Of a DNA stretch of 64,000 nt, positions 18,534 to 28,512 are shown in pieces (position 1 is the stretch's first letter; every line of letters begins with the position of its first letter). The notes beneath the pieces are model-generated. The model had not been told where the DNA came from and did no database searches. It saw nothing but the letters and a program-made list of their open reading frames with translations. Source of the DNA: Pedobacter lusitanus (GTDB lineage: Bacteria > Bacteroidota > Bacteroidia > Sphingobacteriales > Sphingobacteriaceae); the NCBI RefSeq assembly GCF_040026395.1, contig NZ_CP157278.1:434001-498000 (forward strand), given 5' to 3'. Made by a program: the position numbers and the translations under genes.

Positions 18534-18944
18534 TTATACTGCGGTAACCCTTGTTTCAATATTACCTCTGGTTGCTTTTGAATAAGGGCAGGCTTTATGT
18601 GCTTTATCAGCCAGTTTCTGAGTTTCATCATGACTAAGCCCTGGTATATGAACATCCAGCTCTGCTGATAATACATAAGCATTGCCATCCTGATTAAAAG
18701 AAACCTGTACATTCACTGTGGCTTCCGAAACCTCGATTCCCTCATTTTTAGCAACAGCATGTAATGCCCCCAGATAACATGGTCCCCAGGCAGCAGCAAA
18801 TAATTGTTCAGGATTTGTTGCTCCTCCCTGGCCACCCATTTCTTTTGGAACTCTGATATCAAATTCAATAGTTCCGTCACTTGATTTTATATGGCCATCC
18901 CGGCCTCCTTTAGCCAGTACTGCAGCTGTATATAACTTTTCCAT
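18534..18944 (-). CDS. ohr: Organic hydroperoxide resistance protein (Ohr/OsmC family)
   Basis: Cys-based thiol peroxidase that reduces organic hydroperoxides, normally using lipoylated proteins as reductant. The 136-aa length and both redox cysteines fit Ohr: the peroxidatic one in GPCYLGALHAV and the resolving one in KACPYSKATRGNIE. The N-terminal LYTAAVLAKGGRDGHI is also typical. No adjacent OhrR regulator is present. It stands alone with its own terminator. Confidence 0.9.
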   Translation of the reverse strand: MEKLYTAAVLAKGGRDGHIKSSDGTIEFDIRVPKEMGGQGGATNPEQLFAAAWGPCYLGALHAVAKNEGIEVSEATVNVQVSFNQDGNAYVLSAELDVHIPGLSHDETQKLADKAHKACPYSKATRGNIETRVTAV

Positions 18945-18989
18945 GTTTTATTGTTTATAATATTACAACAAACGTTATAGGCTTAAGTT

Positions 18990-21152
18990 TTATATTTTAA
19001 TCCTTTCAGATAATTTAAAGATATCATAAGCCACCTTCTGAATCATATCATATTGCTCAATAATCATCATTTCATCAGGATTAATTATTTTACTGTCATC
19101 CTGTATACTCTTGATCAGAGGTACGTTACTTAATTCTCCATCATTTTTAACCAGATATTCAGCGGAAAGGTTTAACAGGTAAAGTGTGTTATTTACAATC
19201 GGTTTTAATTCATCCGGATTACTGAGTGAAAAAGAATGTTCTTTAAAATATAGCGAAAGGGTAGCGGTATAGGAAGACAGCAAATGGTTAAGTGCTGTAA
19301 ACTGGTGCATCTCGGTCATCAGCCGCTGCTTGCTCTTAGGCTCTGAGAACATCTTTTGAAAGATGGACGATAAGTTAGCTGAAGTTACATAGATTTCTTT
19401 CCTGGCCAGTCTGTAATTGGTCAGATTATGTTCTGTAGTTGTGTATAGTAAGGTTACCTGATCGAAATAAGCCATGTTTGCTTTTAGTGTACTTATCATA
19501 GCTTCTTTCAGATTCTTATTTTCCCAGTTTGGAAATAAGGTATAACTGCCTAATAAGGCTATCGCAGAACCGATTAAAGTATCAAAAATCCTTTCTCTGG
19601 CTATAGATAAACTTCCCATTCCAAGAAAATCAAACAGAACCAGTATATAAGGGGTCATAAATAAGACACTTACGATATAGTTTTTTCTCTGGAAACTATA
19701 GGTTCCAATCATGCAGAATAACAGAATAAAAAATAAAGTATGCTTATCATGAATATAGACCAGTATACCCATTCCGATCAGTGCACCTACTACAGTCCCG
19801 ATTAAACGTTCATAATTACGCTGTTTAGTTAAGCTAAAGGCAGGTTTTGAGATTACAAGGACAGTGAGCAGAATCCAGTAACTATGTGAAGAATCCAGTA
19901 CTCTTGCTACCAGGTATCCAATCAGCATAGCGATTGATACACGCATGGCATGTCTGAAAGTTGAGGAACTCAGCGTGAGGTTATCAAAAAACAACTTTGC
20001 ATCAAATTTCTGTCTGGTAATAAAGCGGTCAGTATCTACTGCACCAGTATTCTTTAAATTTTTTCTTTCCTTTTTATTAAAATATCCGTTAATAGTTTTT
20101 ACACGGGCAGCTATATTTTCAATATTAACCTCTATATTTTTAAGTGCAATCAGTCCCAGGGTATTATACTTACCATCATTATTATCTTTTTCCAGTGCAG
20201 TAATTTCCTCTTTAAGACGTTTCACATCATCGGTAAGGACTGCCGGCGGGCGGGGAGTACCTCCGGTTTTCAGTGCGAACGCTATTTCATCCAGCTCCCA
20301 GGCAATCCTTTTGATTATTTGTTCATAGCGTGATAAAATGCCGGCCTTATCAAATTGATCATGAAGTTGTTTGTAGTTATAATAAGTAGACATGACCTGT
20401 TCGTATAAATCTACCATATCCACAAAAACGAGTAAAAGGAACCGGCCTTCAGGTGTAGATTCGCGAACAATTTCACGGGTTTTAAAAAGAACTTCTCTGA
20501 CCGCATCCTGTTTTTCATGAACAGCTACCTGGAGTTGAAGCAGTTCAGCATAATTATCATCATAATCTGTGTTTTCATGATAGAATTTGGCTTTTGAACG
20601 TAAAAACTCACTGACTTCATGTATAGAATCACTGAGCGTTTGCTGAACCAGACGATAAGGTCTTAACCGGTAAAAGAAATAACTTAGTACAGCATACCAT
20701 AAACTACCTGAAAAAACCAGTGCAGAATAGATTAAAACATCTTTCCATGGACGCACATCATCAATGCTGAGCACCATGATCAATAGCGATGCCGTGCCTA
20801 CCAGGGCAGCCCTTGTTCCATAAAGAAAAAACATGGAGAACAGAAAGCTGCAGATTACGAGAAGGAAAGCAATAAAATACTGATTCTTATTCGTTAGTCC
20901 TATAATTACAGATAACAGCGTGATTAGTATGGTAGTGACCAGCATTGCATTTCTGCGATGTACAATTGGTCCCGGGGTATCTACGACACTGGCACATAAC
21001 GCACCTAATGATAAAGTCATCCCATACTTTAACATGCCAAACTGAGCGAGTATTAAAGAGGGTAAAAGAACACCAAAAGTAATGCGAAGCCCATCTGCAA
21101 AATAGGTGCTCAGTAAAAAATCATGTATGTTTCTGATGGGACGGTTAAACAT
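18990..21152 (-). CDS. FUSC/YccS-type integral membrane protein
   Basis: 720-aa protein with two blocks of membrane helices (about residues 20-150 and 395-525), each followed by a long charged helical cytoplasmic region. This is the layout of YccS/YhfK and plant aluminium-activated/FUSC proteins. The second block carries the family stretch SYWILLTVLVISKPAFSLTK. Relatives are suggested aromatic-acid or small-molecule exporters; no substrate is known for this one. It stands as a single gene. Confidence 0.8.
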   Translation of the reverse strand: MFNRPIRNIHDFLLSTYFADGLRITFGVLLPSLILAQFGMLKYGMTLSLGALCASVVDTPGPIVHRRNAMLVTTILITLLSVIIGLTNKNQYFIAFLLVICSFLFSMFFLYGTRAALVGTASLLIMVLSIDDVRPWKDVLIYSALVFSGSLWYAVLSYFFYRLRPYRLVQQTLSDSIHEVSEFLRSKAKFYHENTDYDDNYAELLQLQVAVHEKQDAVREVLFKTREIVRESTPEGRFLLLVFVDMVDLYEQVMSTYYNYKQLHDQFDKAGILSRYEQIIKRIAWELDEIAFALKTGGTPRPPAVLTDDVKRLKEEITALEKDNNDGKYNTLGLIALKNIEVNIENIAARVKTINGYFNKKERKNLKNTGAVDTDRFITRQKFDAKLFFDNLTLSSSTFRHAMRVSIAMLIGYLVARVLDSSHSYWILLTVLVISKPAFSLTKQRNYERLIGTVVGALIGMGILVYIHDKHTLFFILLFCMIGTYSFQRKNYIVSVLFMTPYILVLFDFLGMGSLSIARERIFDTLIGSAIALLGSYTLFPNWENKNLKEAMISTLKANMAYFDQVTLLYTTTEHNLTNYRLARKEIYVTSANLSSIFQKMFSEPKSKQRLMTEMHQFTALNHLLSSYTATLSLYFKEHSFSLSNPDELKPIVNNTLYLLNLSAEYLVKNDGELSNVPLIKSIQDDSKIINPDEMMIIEQYDMIQKVAYDIFKLSERIKI

Positions 21153-21218
21153 TTCAGGAGGTTAATATTTTGGTTGAGCAATAATCTGACCGAAACAAAT
21201 AATTTACTGAAACTGCTA

Positions 21219-22433
21219 TCAGGAATGATGTTTTTTAAGTGCAGCAGAACAAATAAATAACCCGATCAGTGTAAGAAAAGCGGCTAAAATAAAAGGTGCT
21301 CCCGGAAAATAAACAGGATGTTTCGGATTAGTGAACCAGGCAAAAAGATTGGTCATCATTAAAGGTCCGATGATGGCAGCGGCACTCATTAAACCTGCCG
21401 TAACTCCTTGTATTTCACCTTGTGCATTTGCTTCCACATTGTTGGAAATAATTCCTTGCATGGCGGGGCCGAATATACCAGCAAGACCATAAGGGAGCAT
21501 AAATGCAAACATCATCCAGCCTTTAGTAGCAAAGGCAAAAAGTATAAATCCGGTCAGGTATAAAACCAATCCATAAAAAACGGCCTTTTCCTGTCCGATT
21601 TTAGGAATAATTATTCTGATCAGTCCGCCCTGTACTATTCCAACTACAATACCTACAAAACCCAGTGAATAACCTACCCATGCCTCATTCCAGTGGAATT
21701 TTTCCATCGTGTAATAATTCCATGTCGACTGAACCGCATGTGCAGAGATATATAACAAAAACAAAGCGGCCAGCAGGCCCATCAGTTTAGGATATTTTTT
21801 AATATGTAATAAAGACCCTACAGGGTTTGCTCTTTTCCAGTCAAAACTACGTCTGTTTTCTTTAGCAAGAGATTCTGGCAATATAAAATAGCCATATAAC
21901 CAGTTAATTAAGGCAAGTACAGCAGATATAATAAACGGCACTCTAAGACCAAACTGACTGAAAACACCACCAATTACAGGACCTACAATGAAGCCTATAC
22001 CAAATGCGGCACCAATCAAACCAAAATTCTGTGCTCTTTTTTCAGGTGTACTTACATCAGCGATATAAGCCATGGCGGTTGTGAAACTTGCTCCGGTAAT
22101 TCCGGCAAATATCCTTCCGACAAATAACCAGGCAATGGTAGGTGCAAAGGCAAGAAAGATATAATCTACTCCTAAACCAAATAAAGAAGCCAGGAGTACA
22201 GGTCTGCGTCCAAAGCGATCACTCAGGCCGCCTAAAATAGGGGCACTGATAAATTGCATTATGGAGTAGGAGATAGTAAGCCATCCGCCATAAACAGCAG
22301 CAAGACTCAATCCTCCTCCGGTAAGCTGTTCAATCAGTTTAGGCAGAACAGGGATAATAATTCCAAATCCTGTAAAGTCGATAAGTAAGGTGATAAATAT
22401 AAATCCGATTGCAGATTTTTTCTGAGAGGCCAT
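21219..22433 (-). CDS. MFS transporter of the TetA/TCR type
   Basis: 404-aa, 12-helix exporter with [19 protein letters not shown] at the N-terminus, [14 protein letters not shown] in loop 2-3 and the exporter motif [12 protein letters not shown] in helix 5. These are typical of the tetracycline-resistance subgroup. Chromosomal Bacteroidota members of this type are common and often not resistance genes. No tetR is adjacent, so the substrate is open. Confidence 0.85.
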   Translation of the reverse strand: MASQKKSAIGFIFITLLIDFTGFGIIIPVLPKLIEQLTGGGLSLAAVYGGWLTISYSIMQFISAPILGGLSDRFGRRPVLLASLFGLGVDYIFLAFAPTIAWLFVGRIFAGITGASFTTAMAYIADVSTPEKRAQNFGLIGAAFGIGFIVGPVIGGVFSQFGLRVPFIISAVLALINWLYGYFILPESLAKENRRSFDWKRANPVGSLLHIKKYPKLMGLLAALFLLYISAHAVQSTWNYYTMEKFHWNEAWVGYSLGFVGIVVGIVQGGLIRIIIPKIGQEKAVFYGLVLYLTGFILFAFATKGWMMFAFMLPYGLAGIFGPAMQGIISNNVEANAQGEIQGVTAGLMSAAAIIGPLMMTNLFAWFTNPKHPVYFPGAPFILAAFLTLIGLFICSAALKKHHS

Positions 22434-22468
22434 ATAATAAATTGAACTGTAAAATTAGTTTAATTTCT

Positions 22469-23197
22469 TTAATTGCCGCTAATCGCGTATTGAATACCTC
22501 CCAATAAATGTTCGAGGTAGTTAGGATCAGTATAAGATTCTTCTGTATGTCCCAGTTCAGTGTACCATGCACGGCCTCCATCATATTCATGATACCAGGC
22601 CATTGGGTGTACTGCTCCGTTTATCCCTCCTTTATAGGAATTTTCATCTATTGTAATTAGTACTTTAAGGTCATCACCGATGTTTTTAAAATTGTACCAC
22701 TCATCTTTACGCTCCCATATAGCAGGCAAGTGTTTCGTTGAACGATGTGACCGGTCGGTTACGTTTAGTGTAGCCACTTGCTGTGCAGGATGGCTTACAA
22801 AATACGCACCCACCAATTTTCCGTACCAGGGCCATTCATATTCAGTATCTGTTGCTGCATGTATACCGGCAAAACCACCGCCGGACTTTATGTATTTTTC
22901 AAAACTGGCTTTCTGCTGATCATTGAGTATGTTGCCCGTGGTTTGTAAAAACACCACTGCGGCATATTTTTTTAAAGTCTTTTCATTAAAAACTGCTGCA
23001 TTTTCTGTTGTATCCACATCAAAATTATGTTCTTTTCCCAGTTTTAAGATAGCTGCCTTTCCAGTTGGAATGGAACTGTGTCTGAAACCCGCTGTTTTAG
23101 AAAAGACCAGAATCCGGGGCTTAACAGGTAATCCGTTGTCGGCCATCATAATCAGTGGCAGAAAGATAAAATTCAGGAGTAGGAAAAAATTCTTCAT
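22469..23197 (-). CDS. Secreted ThuA-domain protein (glutamine-amidotransferase-like fold)
   Basis: I set the start at ATG 23197 (MKNFFLLLNFIFLPLIMMADN), which leaves a signal peptide; the longer frame has nine extra residues. The 242-aa protein is a ThuA/trehalose-utilisation domain: ILVFSKTAGFRHSSIPTG, FEKYIKSGGGFAGIHAATD, and near the end YHEYDGGRAWYTELGHTEES. Members occur in sugar and glycan loci and are linked to sugar oxidation or hydrolysis, but the reaction is not settled. It is divergent from the broken sigma factor gene. Confidence 0.85.
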   Translation of the reverse strand: MKNFFLLLNFIFLPLIMMADNGLPVKPRILVFSKTAGFRHSSIPTGKAAILKLGKEHNFDVDTTENAAVFNEKTLKKYAAVVFLQTTGNILNDQQKASFEKYIKSGGGFAGIHAATDTEYEWPWYGKLVGAYFVSHPAQQVATLNVTDRSHRSTKHLPAIWERKDEWYNFKNIGDDLKVLITIDENSYKGGINGAVHPMAWYHEYDGGRAWYTELGHTEESYTDPNYLEHLLGGIQYAISGN

Positions 23198-23438
23198 AGG
23201 TGGAATATACACTATATATTTCAAAGTTGATATAGCTTTTTTTATCTAAAGAAAATATGCCGGACGTTTTCTTTTTCCTTCTTTTCAATATTAAACAGAT
23301 GGTTAAAATCCGTTCCGTTTTCATCTGGTAGTTATTTTTGCTTTAACGTTTTAATAAACTATAAATAGTGTTTATTTGAAAATATTTAGCTAATATTAGT
23401 CTTGCTAAACCAAATATATTTACGATAAAAAGCAAAGG

Positions 23439-23837
23439 GTGAAGGAATTCTCAGATTCAGATGATAACGATATTCTGCTGTCCTTCTTAGCAGGAGATAA
23501 GAGAGCTTATGAAGTGATTTACGATCGGTTCTGGCCTATACTATATCGTCATGCCAGAAAAATGCTGCAAAATGAAGAAGATGCGAAAGACGTTGTTCAG
23601 GAGGTATTTACCATGTTGTGGACCAGAGTTAATGAAAATACAATTAAACCACCACTCGCTGCTTTTTTGTATACCTGTACAAGAAATAAAATATTAGATC
23701 TCATTAAGCATACTAAGGTAAAAGCCAGGTATACTTCATCTTTAAAAAACATGATGAATAATATGCCTCAGCTGCCAGATGCCATATTTATTGAAAGAGA
23801 GCTTGCTGGTCAGATTGAAGAAGAAGTATTACCACTA
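23439..23837 (+). pseudogene. ECF sigma-70 factor, 3' end deleted
   Basis: The GTG at 23439 opens 133 codons of a normal ECF sigma factor of the type paired with FecR/SusC systems. Region 2 is intact (FLAGDKRAYEVIYDRFW; DAKDVVQEVFTMLW; AFLYTCTRNKILDLIKH), and the linker runs to ELAGQIEEEVLPL. There, where the conserved region 4 helix-turn-helix should begin, homology stops and the frame continues into DNA that encodes a GH18 C-terminus in another frame, ending at 24050. Without region 4 it cannot recognise -35 elements, so it is judged non-functional. Confidence 0.85.
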
Positions 23838-24061
23838 AGCAATTTATTCCAATCGTGGATTTTGAAGATGGCTCGGATGACGGACAAAATCCCAACTATG
23901 TTTATACTCCGGTACAAATCTACCAGTATGCCACATGGCAGCCTTCACAGGGTACCAAAGGGGGAGTTGGTTCTTATGGAATTGATAACGAGTACTACCA
24001 GATTGCTAATGGTGTGCATAACATTTATACACGCCATGCCATTAAAATGATGAATCCTTAA
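23828..24061 (+). pseudogene. C-terminal remnant of a GH18-type glycosidase
   Basis: Read in frame from 23828, about 78 codons give ITTKQFIPIVDFEDG, then QIYQYATWQPSQGTKGGVGS and a final AIKMMNP stop. This aligns along its length with the last ~85 residues of the intact neighbour (TSKQFVIGFSFYEENG, YDYARWEPTTGKKGGVLS, LIKIMNP). It has no own start, signal peptide or catalytic motif; its 5' part is replaced by the sigma gene. The intact paralogue starts 54 bases after its stop. Confidence 0.8.
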
Positions 24062-24115
24062 CAGACAGTAATTGATCAAATCAATATTTAAATATAAACA
24101 ACCAAAACACAAATC

Positions 24116-25135
24116 ATGAAAAAACAATTTAACACAGTAAAATTAGCTGCATTTGCTGCTGCAGGCCTTTTCTTATTGCTACAGACCTCCTGTAAAAAGG
24201 ATGCCGGACAAACAGGTAGTGACAATGTATCAGGTAAAACTGAGACAAATGCTACAAATGCGAGCCTGATCGCTTATAAGGCCACGGCGCATGAAATATC
24301 AGTAGGCTATTACAGAACATGGCGTGACAGAACAGTTTCGGGTAATACCAATGATCCGATCATGACTGAAGTGGCTGATAGCCTGGACATCGTTTGTAAT
24401 TTCTCAAATTTCACACCAGCCAGTTCTTCTTACTGGACCACTTTAAAGAATACTTATATTCCTGCTTTACACGCTAAAGGAACTAAAGTAGTAAATACAC
24501 AGGGTTTCCCGAATGTAGCAGATACTTCTTATTCCAATCATTATACCGATAACACTGTTGGTTATGAAAAATGGGCATTAGATGTATCAAATCAATATGC
24601 AGCGATGGGTTATGATGGTATTGACTTTGACGTGGAATATAATCCGACCGGAGCTAAATTGACTACTCAGGCAGGTATGGCTAAAGCTTTGAGTAAATAT
24701 TTTGGTCCTAAATCAGGTACTGGTAAATTATTTATTTTTGATACTAATCAGAGTGGAACAAACAATCTGTTCAGACAGGTAAATACTTATATTGACTATT
24801 TGTTTCTTCAGGCTTACGGTCGTGGTACAAGCGGAATGCAAAGCACATGGAATACGTTTTCTTCATATATTACTTCAAAACAGTTTGTAATTGGATTCTC
24901 ATTCTATGAAGAAAATGGTTATCCGAGCAATTACTGGGATGATGTTAAATATCCTCGTAATAGTACAGGTCGTGCTTATGACTATGCCAGATGGGAGCCA
25001 ACTACTGGCAAAAAAGGCGGTGTGCTTTCTTATGCAATTGACAGAGATGCTCCTTTGGCATCTCAGCATGATAATAATATCGTAAAACCAGATTTCAAAG
25101 TTACTAAAGATCTGATTAAGATCATGAATCCTTAA
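24116..25135 (+). CDS. GH18 endo-beta-N-acetylglucosaminidase-like lipoprotein
   Basis: 339-aa surface lipoprotein: signal peptide with Cys26 in QTSCKKDAG, then a GH18 barrel of the EndoH/EndoF type. The DxxDxDxE catalytic motif is complete at 167-174 (DGIDFDVE, Glu174 acid/base). Such enzymes cut between the two core GlcNAc residues of N-linked glycans; the exact glycan is unknown. It follows the remnant of a paralogue and the broken sigma gene, so it probably belonged to a SusCD-type locus now largely deleted. Whether it is still expressed is unclear. Confidence 0.8.
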   Translation: MKKQFNTVKLAAFAAAGLFLLLQTSCKKDAGQTGSDNVSGKTETNATNASLIAYKATAHEISVGYYRTWRDRTVSGNTNDPIMTEVADSLDIVCNFSNFTPASSSYWTTLKNTYIPALHAKGTKVVNTQGFPNVADTSYSNHYTDNTVGYEKWALDVSNQYAAMGYDGIDFDVEYNPTGAKLTTQAGMAKALSKYFGPKSGTGKLFIFDTNQSGTNNLFRQVNTYIDYLFLQAYGRGTSGMQSTWNTFSSYITSKQFVIGFSFYEENGYPSNYWDDVKYPRNSTGRAYDYARWEPTTGKKGGVLSYAIDRDAPLASQHDNNIVKPDFKVTKDLIKIMNP

Positions 25136-25150
25136 ACGGAGATGTGGTTA

Positions 25151-25194
25151 TAAAATAAAGGGCCGTACTGTGATCAGTACGGCCCTTTATTTTA
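25151..25194. terminator. Bidirectional terminator between GH18 and the ethanolamine operon
   Basis: 20-bp perfect arms (25151-25170 and 25175-25194) around the loop TGAT, with core GGGCCGTACTG. A/T tracts flank both sides, serving the convergent genes. Confidence 0.9.
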
Positions 25195-25253
25195 TTTGAT
25201 AAATTATTGAAATATAATAATTTATATATAGTTATCTAAAGATTTTATAGTCG

Positions 25254-26621
25254 TTAACTGCTTCTCAGATGCCAAGCTTTGGGTTTCGTAAAAGCACGCA
25301 GGCCCTGATGAGATAAAGTAGCCCCGATGCCGGAATGTTTTCTTCCGCTCCATGGAACTCCGGCGCTTACCCGGTCACAGCAATTCCAGTAGCCTGTGCC
25401 CGAATCAATCTGTGAAAGAATATGCTGCGCTCGATCAGGATTCTCTGTATAAACGGCCGCTGTTAAGCCGTACTCAGTCTCTTGCATCAACCGGATGGCC
25501 TCAGTATCATCCTTTACCTTCATAATGCCTATAATAGGCCCAAAACTCTCTTCCTGCATCACTTTCATTCCATTAGAGACGTTGACTAAAACAGTTGGTT
25601 CAAAATTATATCCTTTACCAGCGATTTGTTTTCCGCCGTTCAATAATACTGCACCGTTGTTTAATGCATCTTCAACTTGTTTGCTGAGCACTGCAAGCTG
25701 TTCCTTTCTGGTTATTGCGCCTATATAAACACCTTCTTCAGTTGGTAAGCCTATCTTCCATGATTTCACCTCTTTAGTAAAATAAGATATGTATTCATCA
25801 TAAACTTTTTCATGCACATAAATACGCTCTACTGCACAACAGCTTTGTCCGTTATTATAAAAGGCCCCATCTGCTGTTCCGGCAGCCACAGCTGCAATAT
25901 CTTTAATATCGTCTGCTACATATAATGGATCTTTTCCACCTAACTCAAGCTGGCAGGGAACCATTTTTGTTGCAACTCTCTGATAAATATGATGGCCTGT
26001 ACGATAAGAACCGGTGAAAAAGTATCCGTCAAAATCCAGGTCAAGTAATAGTTCGCCCGTTTCCCGTGCCCCTAAAGCTACCTGGAAAACCTGTTCAGGC
26101 ATACCTGCCCGTTTAAGCAATTTTTCTATTTCCAGTCCGGTAAGAGATGCATATTCAGAGGGTTTGTACATCACCGCATTACCAGCAAGCAGCGCAGGTA
26201 TGAAAACGTTCACGCCAACCAGATAGGGGTAGTTCCAGGCCGAGATATTACAAATCACCCCAAGCGGATCATAGGAGGTGATTTCCTTTAAGTTACCTGT
26301 CTCAATTACTTGTTCTTCAGAAAGATATTTTTCTGCATTATTAAGCATCCACTGTATTCTTGTTTGTGCACCACTTATTTCATTACGTGATTGCTGTAAA
26401 GGTTTTCCTACTTCAGCAGTTAGTATTGCGGCGAGTGTTTCTTTTTCAGTTTCCAGCAGATTATAGAAGTGCAGGATTATTCTTATACGTTCAGGAAGCC
26501 CTTGTTTAGCCCAGTCTTTCTGTGCTTTTTTAAGTGTCTCAAATTTTTGATTCAATGAGGCTCCGTTATCTTCCCGGAGCGTCGCAATTATTTCTTCTGT
26601 AGCTGGATTTACTATATTCAT
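25254..26621 (-). CDS. NAD(P)-dependent aldehyde dehydrogenase (last gene of the ethanolamine operon)
   Basis: 455-aa ALDH. The cofactor stretch includes ICNISAWNYPYLVG, with Glu226 in LELGGK and nucleophile Cys261 in NNGQSCCAVER. It is closest in style to succinate-semialdehyde-type enzymes and slightly shorter than most. It overlaps the upstream C26 hydrolase gene by 4 bases. In the proposed route it oxidises gamma-glutamyl-aminoacetaldehyde to gamma-glutamylglycine; this is inferred from context. Confidence 0.85.
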   Translation of the reverse strand: MNIVNPATEEIIATLREDNGASLNQKFETLKKAQKDWAKQGLPERIRIILHFYNLLETEKETLAAILTAEVGKPLQQSRNEISGAQTRIQWMLNNAEKYLSEEQVIETGNLKEITSYDPLGVICNISAWNYPYLVGVNVFIPALLAGNAVMYKPSEYASLTGLEIEKLLKRAGMPEQVFQVALGARETGELLLDLDFDGYFFTGSYRTGHHIYQRVATKMVPCQLELGGKDPLYVADDIKDIAAVAAGTADGAFYNNGQSCCAVERIYVHEKVYDEYISYFTKEVKSWKIGLPTEEGVYIGAITRKEQLAVLSKQVEDALNNGAVLLNGGKQIAGKGYNFEPTVLVNVSNGMKVMQEESFGPIIGIMKVKDDTEAIRLMQETEYGLTAAVYTENPDRAQHILSQIDSGTGYWNCCDRVSAGVPWSGRKHSGIGATLSHQGLRAFTKPKAWHLRSS

Positions 26622-27334
26622 TTTCCATGTTTTTTCACTTCTTCAATAAACCTTTCTTTGAGTTTTTGAGAAAGCGGGTTTACTTCTTTTTCTTTCATTC
26701 TTTCAGGGTGCCACTGCACTGCAAGCAGGAAAGACTTGTTTGTTTTGTCTTTAAATTCCAGGCCCTCAATCAGTTGATCTGAACTGTCTGAGTAAGAATT
26801 TGCTATTAAATTATTACTTAAGTTATTTGTGTTAACTCCTTGATGGTGTGCGCTATTAACTATTCCATGTTCAGCTCCAATTATAGCGTATAACATAGAG
26901 TTATGACCTATTTTGACCTGATGTACCTTATCCTGAGTCTCTTTTTTATGAATCTGATTTGCTTCTCCAATATCTGCAAGTACTTTTCCACCTTCCAGGA
27001 TATTGATATATTGCATACCCCGGCAAATTCCTAAAACTGGTATTTGGTGAGTTTGAGAATATTCATAAATTACTTTTTCAAAATGATCTCTTTCAGGTAA
27101 AAAGGTATCAGGTTGATGTGGGTATTTCTGTGGGCCGTCATAGTAAGAAGGCTCAACGTCAATTCCGCCTGTTAATACAAAGCCGTCACATTGCCGGATA
27201 TCCTCAGTATTATTCCTTTCAAAAGAAAGTTCCACCAACTCAATTTCATTTCCTAAATCAGCTTCAGTAAACCAGTTCCAGTAGTTCTGGAAATTAGTCT
27301 CCGTATAACTTATTCCGATCTTCTTTTTTTTCAT
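26618..27334 (-). CDS. Gamma-glutamyl hydrolase, peptidase C26 (PuuD-like)
   Basis: 238-aa class I glutamine-amidotransferase-fold enzyme, with nucleophile Cys104 in LGICRGMQYIN and catalytic His/Glu in VQWHPERM. NSAHHQGVN precedes the catalytic pair, as in PuuD. PuuD releases GABA from gamma-glutamyl-GABA; here, next to an ethanolamine permease, the likely product pair is glycine plus glutamate from gamma-glutamylglycine. It starts 17 bases after the Fe-dehydrogenase stop and overlaps the ALDH start by 4. Confidence 0.85.
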   Translation of the reverse strand: MKKKKIGISYTETNFQNYWNWFTEADLGNEIELVELSFERNNTEDIRQCDGFVLTGGIDVEPSYYDGPQKYPHQPDTFLPERDHFEKVIYEYSQTHQIPVLGICRGMQYINILEGGKVLADIGEANQIHKKETQDKVHQVKIGHNSMLYAIIGAEHGIVNSAHHQGVNTNNLSNNLIANSYSDSSDQLIEGLEFKDKTNKSFLLAVQWHPERMKEKEVNPLSQKLKERFIEEVKKHGK

Positions 27335-27351
27335 ATGAACAGCCCGGTAGG

Positions 27352-28500
27352 TTAAAGTGCTTTCAGATATAACTGTTTAAAATCCTCGCGGGTTACCGGC
27401 TTAGGATTATTCGGGTGTGCAAAATCGGCGAGTGCCAGATCAGCAAGTGTTTCAATATGTTCAGGTTTTACACCAATTTCACTCAGTTTATGTGGAATAT
27501 TTACCTTAGTATTCAGTTCAGATAAATAATCTACAACTGCCTGGCCAGTTTCGTTTTTCAGCTCCAGTGTTCTGGCAATACGCCTGAATCTATCTTCAAA
27601 ACCAGCAATATTGAATTCCATGCCATAAGGCAGATTTACAGCATTGGCAAGCCCGTGATGGGTATCCAGTAAAGAAGAAAGCGGATGAGCCAGGGAATGC
27701 ACGACACCTAATCCTTTTTGAAAGGCAATAGCACCCATCATCGAAGCCATCAGCATTTTACTTCTGCTTTCCAGATCCGGACGATTTGTAGCCTTTTCAA
27801 TAGCGTCTTTAATCAGAAATATACCTTCAAGTGCAATTCCATCACATAAAGGATGTGGATTTTTAGCTAAAAAGGCTTCCATGTTATGGGTGAGGGCATC
27901 CATGCCGGTTGCAGCAGTAATAAAAGGAGGGAGATCCATGGTTAATGCCGGGTCGGCAAACACAATTTTTGCCATGAGTTTAGGAGAAAACAAGATCTTT
28001 TTCTGGTGAGTTTCATCATCTGCAATGATTGCACTACGGCCAACTTCGCTTCCAGTACCTGCTGTTGTAGGCACAGTGATAAAATGAGGCACGTCATTAG
28101 TTACATAAATATCCCCGCCAATTAAATCATCATATTTAAATAAATCTTCCCTGTGGTTTACGCGCATTACTATAGCACGGGCTACGTCTAAAGCTGCTCC
28201 GCCACCAATTCCGATTATACTATCCCTTGACGTGTTGTCCCATACCTCAGTCCCTTTATACACATCACTTTTAACGGGGTTCTTATGAATATCACTGAAT
28301 ACCTCAACAGAGATGCCTTTTGTCTGTAAATCAATTACAATGGCCTTAAAAAATGGTAAAGCAGCAATGGTTGAATCTGTTACAATCATAGGGCGCTTTA
28401 ACCCATTCTTTTGGAGATAATCAGGCAATTCTTTAATCGCGCCTGCACCGAAACGAATAATCGTTGGAAAGTTATATTGATAAACTTTATCAAATGTCAT
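27352..28500 (-). CDS. Iron-containing alcohol dehydrogenase
   Basis: 382-aa group III ADH. It has the NAD-binding GIGGGAALDVARAI at about residue 98 and TVPTTAGTGSEV. The metal-binding histidines lie in DALTHNMEAF and VHSLAHPLSSLLDTHHG. It sits between the glutamine-synthetase-like gene (12 bases before) and the C26 hydrolase (17 bases after). In the proposed route it oxidises the free hydroxyl of gamma-glutamylethanolamide, taking the place of the amine oxidase PuuB that a putrescine route would need. The substrate is inference. Confidence 0.85.
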   Translation of the reverse strand: MTFDKVYQYNFPTIIRFGAGAIKELPDYLQKNGLKRPMIVTDSTIAALPFFKAIVIDLQTKGISVEVFSDIHKNPVKSDVYKGTEVWDNTSRDSIIGIGGGAALDVARAIVMRVNHREDLFKYDDLIGGDIYVTNDVPHFITVPTTAGTGSEVGRSAIIADDETHQKKILFSPKLMAKIVFADPALTMDLPPFITAATGMDALTHNMEAFLAKNPHPLCDGIALEGIFLIKDAIEKATNRPDLESRSKMLMASMMGAIAFQKGLGVVHSLAHPLSSLLDTHHGLANAVNLPYGMEFNIAGFEDRFRRIARTLELKNETGQAVVDYLSELNTKVNIPHKLSEIGVKPEHIETLADLALADFAHPNNPKPVTREDFKQLYLKAL

Positions 28501-28512
28501 AGCTATAGTCGT

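Noticed and set aside
21219..22433. Acquired tetracycline resistance gene
   Set aside because: Only the general TetA-type MFS pattern is seen; no tetR, no mobile element, base composition like its neighbours.
23855..24061. 68-aa open frame starting at GTG as a separate small gene
   Set aside because: It is the in-frame tail of a GH18 gene; homology to the neighbour begins upstream of this GTG and no signal peptide exists.
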